Source of the DNA: Ructibacterium sp045649565
GTDB taxonomy: Bacteria; Bacillota; Clostridia; Monoglobales; Monoglobaceae
Direction: 5' to 3'
Assembly (NCBI GenBank): GCA_045649565.1
Contig: JAZRQC010000011.1
Location: forward strand, 8,722 to 72,721
Length of the DNA stretch: 64,000 nt
Part shown: positions 60,921-64,000 of the stretch, one piece after another
How positions within the stretch are numbered: the stretch's first letter is position 1
How the letters are laid out: each line of letters opens with the position of its first letter
The notes under the pieces: generated by a model
The model's database searches: none
The model's input: only the letters and a program-made list of their open reading frames with translations
What the model was told of the DNA's origin: nothing
Position numbers and translations under genes: made by a program

Positions 60921-61900
60921 TGTATAACATTGTAAGACCCGAAGAAATGAAGCGTATTAACACCCCCGAACTTGCTCAGGCGTTTATCGCTGAACAGGTA
61001 AAGGAAATTCAGGAGCAGGTTGGAGATAAAAAAGTTCTCCTGGCTCTTTCCGGTGGTGTAGATTCCTCTGTTGTTGCAGCTTTGTTAATAAAAGCTATTG
61101 GTAAACAACTCGTATGTGTGCATGTAAATCATGGCTTGATGCGCAAAGGCGAGAGTGAAAATGTAATTGAAGTTTTCAAAAATCAGTTGGATGCTAACTT
61201 GATTTATATTGATGCAACCGATAGATTTTTGGATTTGCTTAAAGATGTTGCAGAACCTGAGAAAAAGAGAAAAATTATCGGTGGCGAGTTTATTAAGGTT
61301 TTTGATGAAGAGGCTGCGAAACTTACCGATATTAATTTCCTTGCGCAGGGAACCATTTATCCTGACATTCTGGAAAGTGATGGCGTAAAGGCGCATCATA
61401 ATGTCGGCGGCCTTCCCGAAGATATGGAAATGGAACTTGTTGAACCCCTTAAACTCCTTTATAAGGATGAAGTTAGAGTGGTTGGTTCTGCTCTCGGTCT
61501 GCCTGATGAAATGGTATATCGCCAGCCCTTCCCCGGTCCCGGTCTTGGTGTACGTTGCTTGGGCGCCATTACCCGTGATCGTTTGGAAGCACTTCGCGAA
61601 GCGGATGCAATTCTTCGTGAAGAATTTGACATCTGTGGTCTGGCTGAAACGGTTTGGCAGTACTTTATTGCCGTGCCCGATTTCAAGAGCGTAGGTGTTA
61701 GAAATGATAAACGTTACGAAGGTTGGCCCGCAATTATTCGCGCGGTGAATACCACTGATGCAATGACCGCAACTATCGAAGAAATTCCCTACGAAGTTCT
61801 TCATAAAATCACCAATCGTATTACTACAGAGGTAGAGGGTATCAATCGTGTTCTCTTTGATTTAACCCCGAAGCCTGTCGGTACCATCGAGTGGGAATAA
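60920..61900 (+). CDS. guaA: GMP synthase, ATP-pyrophosphatase/dimerisation subunit (no glutaminase domain)
   Basis: 326 residues; full-length GuaA has about 510-525. The protein begins directly with the ATP-PPase part: LLALSGGVDSSVVAALL (P-loop) near residue 40, QGTIYPDILESDG near 142, HHNVGGLPEDM, RQPFPGPGLGVRCLG near 202, ending TPKPVGTIEWE. The class I glutaminase domain that supplies ammonia is absent, and there is no sign of it upstream, because the ATG overlaps the purF stop. It may work with a separate glutaminase subunit, as in archaea, or use free ammonia. The 3' end is a known integration site for mobile elements. Confidence 0.92.
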   Translation: MYNIVRPEEMKRINTPELAQAFIAEQVKEIQEQVGDKKVLLALSGGVDSSVVAALLIKAIGKQLVCVHVNHGLMRKGESENVIEVFKNQLDANLIYIDATDRFLDLLKDVAEPEKKRKIIGGEFIKVFDEEAAKLTDINFLAQGTIYPDILESDGVKAHHNVGGLPEDMEMELVEPLKLLYKDEVRVVGSALGLPDEMVYRQPFPGPGLGVRCLGAITRDRLEALREADAILREEFDICGLAETVWQYFIAVPDFKSVGVRNDKRYEGWPAIIRAVNTTDAMTATIEEIPYEVLHKITNRITTEVEGINRVLFDLTPKPVGTIEWE

Positions 61901-61953
61901 GCAACCAAACCCTTGAAAGCCGCATAAAATAAGGCTTTATAGGACTTCAAGAA

Positions 61954-61992
61954 CTGCAATGATACTAAAATGATACTATTTAACCATTGCAG
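61954..61992. repeat. Inverted repeat enclosing a tandem direct repeat next to guaA
   Basis: CTGCAATG (61954-61961) and CATTGCAG (61985-61992) form an inverted repeat. Between and overlapping them AATGATACTA occurs twice (61958-61967 and 61969-61978), an 11-base period. Position between guaA and the repressor gene suggests a protein-binding site, possibly integrase arm sites. Confidence 0.5.
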
Positions 61993-62014
61993 GGAATAAA
62001 TGCTTAATAAAACT

Positions 62015-62052
62015 ATCCCCCTGAAAACGATAAAGTTTTCAGGGGGATTTTT
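62015..62052 (+). terminator. Terminator downstream of guaA
   Basis: ATCCCCCTGAAAAC (62015-62028) pairs perfectly with GTTTTCAGGGGGAT (62035-62048) around GATAAA, followed by TTTT. Confidence 0.88.
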
Positions 62053-62071
62053 GTGTCTATATGAAAAATTT

Positions 62072-62551
62072 TTATTCTGATAACTGAACGATGTGTTTGA
62101 ATCCGGTTCCTGCTTTTTCAGGATAGGTATAACGCCATTGGTCGTATTCTTCTTTAGTAATTTCTCCGTCAATAAATTTCTGATACTCTTTTTGCCAAGC
62201 AGAAATCATTTTAAACATTTCTAAATAGCTCTCATTTTCAGTATCAAGGGTAATACATACCTGACCATCAATGTTATTCACTTTAAGACCATACATATCT
62301 TCAAGTGCAAACATTGTGTGCATTAAACCTATATATGAATCAATGTTAGGAACGTCAAGAGCTGAAGGACATACATCAAGATGCTCTGCGAAAGCTTTGA
62401 TTACATCTTCCTTTGGAATTCTTGTTTCTGATTCATATTGAGCCACACGAACATCGGCAGCATTTTCAGGGAAGTTAAGTTTTAATCCTAACTCTTTCTG
62501 TGTAAACTTTCTTAAATTACGAAAGAACTTAATTCTTTGACCAATAGCCAT
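62072..62551 (-). CDS. XRE-family transcriptional regulator, element repressor-like
   Basis: 159 residues from the ATG at 62551, behind GAGGTG. The N-terminal HTH (about 5-60) reads GQRIKFFRNLRKFTQKELG with a second recognition part VRVAQYESETRIP. The C-terminal half has no recognised fold, with SAWQKEYQKFIDGEITKEEYDQWR near 120. It is transcribed away from the excisionase-integrase genes, as repressors of integrative elements often are. The operator is likely in the 62552-62746 gap, where ACTAAACAAAT repeats occur. Confidence 0.85.
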   Translation of the reverse strand: MAIGQRIKFFRNLRKFTQKELGLKLNFPENAADVRVAQYESETRIPKEDVIKAFAEHLDVCPSALDVPNIDSYIGLMHTMFALEDMYGLKVNNIDGQVCITLDTENESYLEMFKMISAWQKEYQKFIDGEITKEEYDQWRYTYPEKAGTGFKHIVQLSE

Positions 62552-62661
62552 AATAAACACCTCGTATATTAAACTTCTTAATTTAGTATAACACACAAAA
62601 TTGGAAAAATCAAGAGATTTAAGAAATTAAATTAAAAAGTTTAGAAATTTATCAAAAGGGG

Positions 62662-62690
62662 TTGACGATGACTAAACAAATCTGTATAAT
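62662..62690 (+). promoter_or_regulatory. Promoter of xis-int
   Basis: TTGACG (62662-62667), 17-base spacer, TATAAT (62685-62690), about 57 bases before the xis ATG. Confidence 0.7.
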
Positions 62691-62710
62691 ATAAATGACA
62701 CTAAACAAAT
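62671..62710 (+). promoter_or_regulatory. Repeated operator ACTAAACAAAT at the xis promoter
   Basis: ACTAAACAAAT occurs at 62671-62681, inside the promoter spacer, and at 62700-62710, near the transcription start; the second is followed by TGATTTAG, making a CTAAA/TTTAG inverted repeat. Binding here would block the promoter, fitting the adjacent repressor. Confidence 0.55.
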
Positions 62711-62746
62711 TGATTTAGTTCGAAATAAAACAAGGAGGTAAAACCT

Positions 62747-62944
62747 ATGGAAAAAACATTATTTATGAGAGCCGCAGAAGTAGCTGAAGTGCTTGGAGTT
62801 TCTGAAACTTATGCTTATAAACTCATTAAAAAGCTGAATGAGGAACTCAAGGCAAAAGGTTACCTCGTAATTGACGGCAGAATCAACCGTGAATATTTCA
62901 TGGAAAAGGTTTATTCAAAAGAATATGGAAAGGAGGTGAATTAA
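62747..62944 (+). CDS. Excisionase / small HTH protein of the element
   Basis: 65 residues behind AAGGAGG. It has a winged-helix or MerR-like HTH: FMRAAEVAEVLGVSETYAYKLIKKLNEELKAKGY, then a basic end. This matches small excisionase-type proteins of ICEs and Tn916-like elements, which bend DNA for Int-mediated excision and always precede int. Its TAA abuts the integrase ATG, and the perfect AGGAGGTGA for int lies in its last codons, so the two are translated together. Confidence 0.8.
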   Translation: MEKTLFMRAAEVAEVLGVSETYAYKLIKKLNEELKAKGYLVIDGRINREYFMEKVYSKEYGKEVN

Positions 62945-64000
62945 ATGCCGGCTTACAAAGACTCGAAAACGGGTAAATGGTACACTTCGTTCTATTATAC
63001 TAATTGGAACGGAGTCAGGGAAAAGAAAATGAAAAGAGGGTTTGAAACAAAAAAAGCAGCTCTTGAGTGGGAAAGAGATTTTCTTATGAAATCCCAAGCT
63101 AACCTTGATATGCGATTTGATTCATTCGTTGAACTTTATATCGAGGATTTACAACATCGAATTAAAGAAAACACATTTAAAACAAAAAATAGTGTGATAA
63201 ACAGTAAGATTATACCGTTTTTCAAAAACAAAAAGTTAAGCGAAATTACTGTTAAGGATGTTATCAAATGGCAGAATGAATTGTTGGCTTATGAGGATGA
63301 GGATGGAGATCCGTTTTCTCAAACATATCTCAAGCAAATGCACAATCAGCTTACCGCAATTTTCAATCATGCAGTACGCTATTATGATTTGAAAGAAAAC
63401 CCGGCAACAAAAGCAGGACCTATCGGTGAAAAAGAAGCAGGTGAAATTGTCTTTTGGACAAAAGAAGAGTATTTGAAGTTTGCTGAAACTCTGATGCACA
63501 AGCCTAAATCTTATTATGCATTTGAGATTCTGTATTGGTGTGGCATCCGAATGGGAGAACTTTTAGCTTTAACTCCCGAAGATTTTGATTTTGAGAAAGG
63601 TACTCTCAGGATTAACAAATCATATCAAAGGATAGATAAAAGAGATGTAATAACACCGCCTAAAACCAAAAAGAGCAACAGAATCATAAAGATGCCTGAA
63701 TTCCTTTGTGAAGAAGTCAAAGAATATTTGAATATGTTATATGGCATAAAACCTACTGATAGAATTTTCTTGATTTCAAAAAGCTTTCTGCACCACGAAA
63801 TGACAAGAGGTTCACAAGCTGCAGGTGTTAAGAGAATTAAGGTTCACGCACTCAGACATAGCCATGTAAGTCTTTTGATTGATATGGGGTTCTCTGCAGT
63901 TGCAATAGCTGCTCGTGTGGGACACGAAAGCATTGATATTACATATAGATATGCTCACTTGTTCCCGACAACACAAAATGAAATGGCAAACAGACTTGAT
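62945..64000 (+). CDS. Tyrosine site-specific integrase (C-terminus beyond window)
   Basis: 352 codons visible from ATG 62945, behind AGGAGGTGA; open to the window edge. An N-terminal arm-binding domain (YKDSKTGKWYTSFYY, GFETKKAALEWERDF) is followed by a core-binding SAM-like domain (about 55-160) and the catalytic domain. The catalytic set is Arg in WCGIRMGELLAL, Lys in TPPKTKKSNR, HALRHS, GHES and Tyr in TYRYAHLFP, all present. Only a few residues should be missing. It belongs to the Tn916/ICE/phage integrase group and drives integration of the element next to guaA. Confidence 0.92.
   Translation, partial: MPAYKDSKTGKWYTSFYYTNWNGVREKKMKRGFETKKAALEWERDFLMKSQANLDMRFDSFVELYIEDLQHRIKENTFKTKNSVINSKIIPFFKNKKLSEITVKDVIKWQNELLAYEDEDGDPFSQTYLKQMHNQLTAIFNHAVRYYDLKENPATKAGPIGEKEAGEIVFWTKEEYLKFAETLMHKPKSYYAFEILYWCGIRMGELLALTPEDFDFEKGTLRINKSYQRIDKRDVITPPKTKKSNRIIKMPEFLCEEVKEYLNMLYGIKPTDRIFLISKSFLHHEMTRGSQAAGVKRIKVHALRHSHVSLLIDMGFSAVAIAARVGHESIDITYRYAHLFPTTQNEMANRLD

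Larger units (their letters stand above)
61901..64000. mobile_element. Integrative element or remnant beginning after guaA (right end outside window)
   Basis: Directly after the guaA stop the gene content changes to a phage-type repressor (62072-62551, minus), a small excisionase-like gene (62747-62944) and a tyrosine integrase (62945 to the window end). The 3' end of guaA is a known attachment site for genomic islands. The integrase is nearly complete at 64000, so if the element ends after int, as in Tn916-type modules, it would be only about 2.2 kb; alternatively it extends to the right. The attachment cores cannot be compared because the other end is missing. Confidence 0.7.

Noticed and set aside
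1..64000. CRISPR arrays, insertion sequences, rRNA genes
   Set aside because: No regularly spaced repeats, transposase frames or rRNA-like stretches were found on reading both strands.

Overview
The window is about 40% G+C chromosomal DNA from an endospore-forming anaerobic member of the Bacillota, class Clostridia, most likely an uncultured gut or rumen lineage. The basis is an alpha/beta-type small acid-soluble spore protein, SpoIIM, CwlD and a SpoVB-like flippase; ferredoxin-dependent 2-oxoacid and indolepyruvate oxidoreductases; a split transketolase; a T-box leader; Gram-positive ribosome binding sites; and many hairpin-plus-U terminators. Genus cannot be assigned from sequence reading alone.

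Layout. 1-3.5 kb: dxs (tail)-tlyA-nadK-recN. 3.5-7.2 kb: an RseC-like protein, a P-loop ATPase and a four-subunit 2-oxoacid:ferredoxin oxidoreductase in one run. 7.2-9.3 kb: an ABC-F ATPase and a small Cys protein. 9.4-18.3 kb: ileS, a lactonase-like hydrolase, an AAC(3)-family acetyltransferase, a GH51 arabinofuranosidase and galT-galK. 18.4-23.3 kb: polysaccharide deacetylase, dus, a membrane protein with a broken start, a spore protein, holA and a ComEC-like hydrolase. 23.4-29.4 kb: tRNA-Met, tRNA-Glu, purD, a XerD-like recombinase, spoIIM, tRNA-Gly, cwlD and a leucine-rich-repeat protein. 29.4-38.8 kb: a T-box leader (specifier reads as Tyr UAC) in front of an acyl-CoA ligase and a two-repeat membrane protein, then three M42-peptidase-like genes, iorAB and a methionine gamma-lyase family gene. 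39-49.8 kb: cysE-cysS-mrnC, a YitT-family protein, split transketolase, DUF1015, a frameshifted AraC regulator diverging from an isomerase/oxidoreductase pair, and ppa. 50-57.9 kb: a GHL10/SLH surface protein, rlmH, an orphan WalR-like regulator, an M23 peptidase, a candidate small RNA, secG, a glycosyltransferase, mutY and an RNase M5-like gene. 58-64 kb: flippase, purF, a GMP synthase lacking its glutaminase domain, and then repressor, xis and int of a mobile element lying directly after guaA.

Most of the window is housekeeping. The part that looks least ordinary is 29.4-37.5 kb. T-boxes switch genes on when the cognate tRNA is uncharged. A tyrosine-type T-box on an acyl-CoA ligase, with an indolepyruvate-type ferredoxin oxidoreductase 4 kb downstream, would make sense as arylacetate salvage: arylacetate to arylacetyl-CoA, reductive carboxylation to arylpyruvate, then transamination to tyrosine. 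That is inference; the T-box and the enzyme families are read directly.

Other points of interest: two catalytically degenerate M42 paralogues in an operon with an intact one; a roughly 85-nt candidate RNA with two C-rich anti-Shine-Dalgarno-like segments; a XerD-like recombinase whose usual catalytic lysine position is histidine; two frameshifted genes; and a very small integrase module after guaA.
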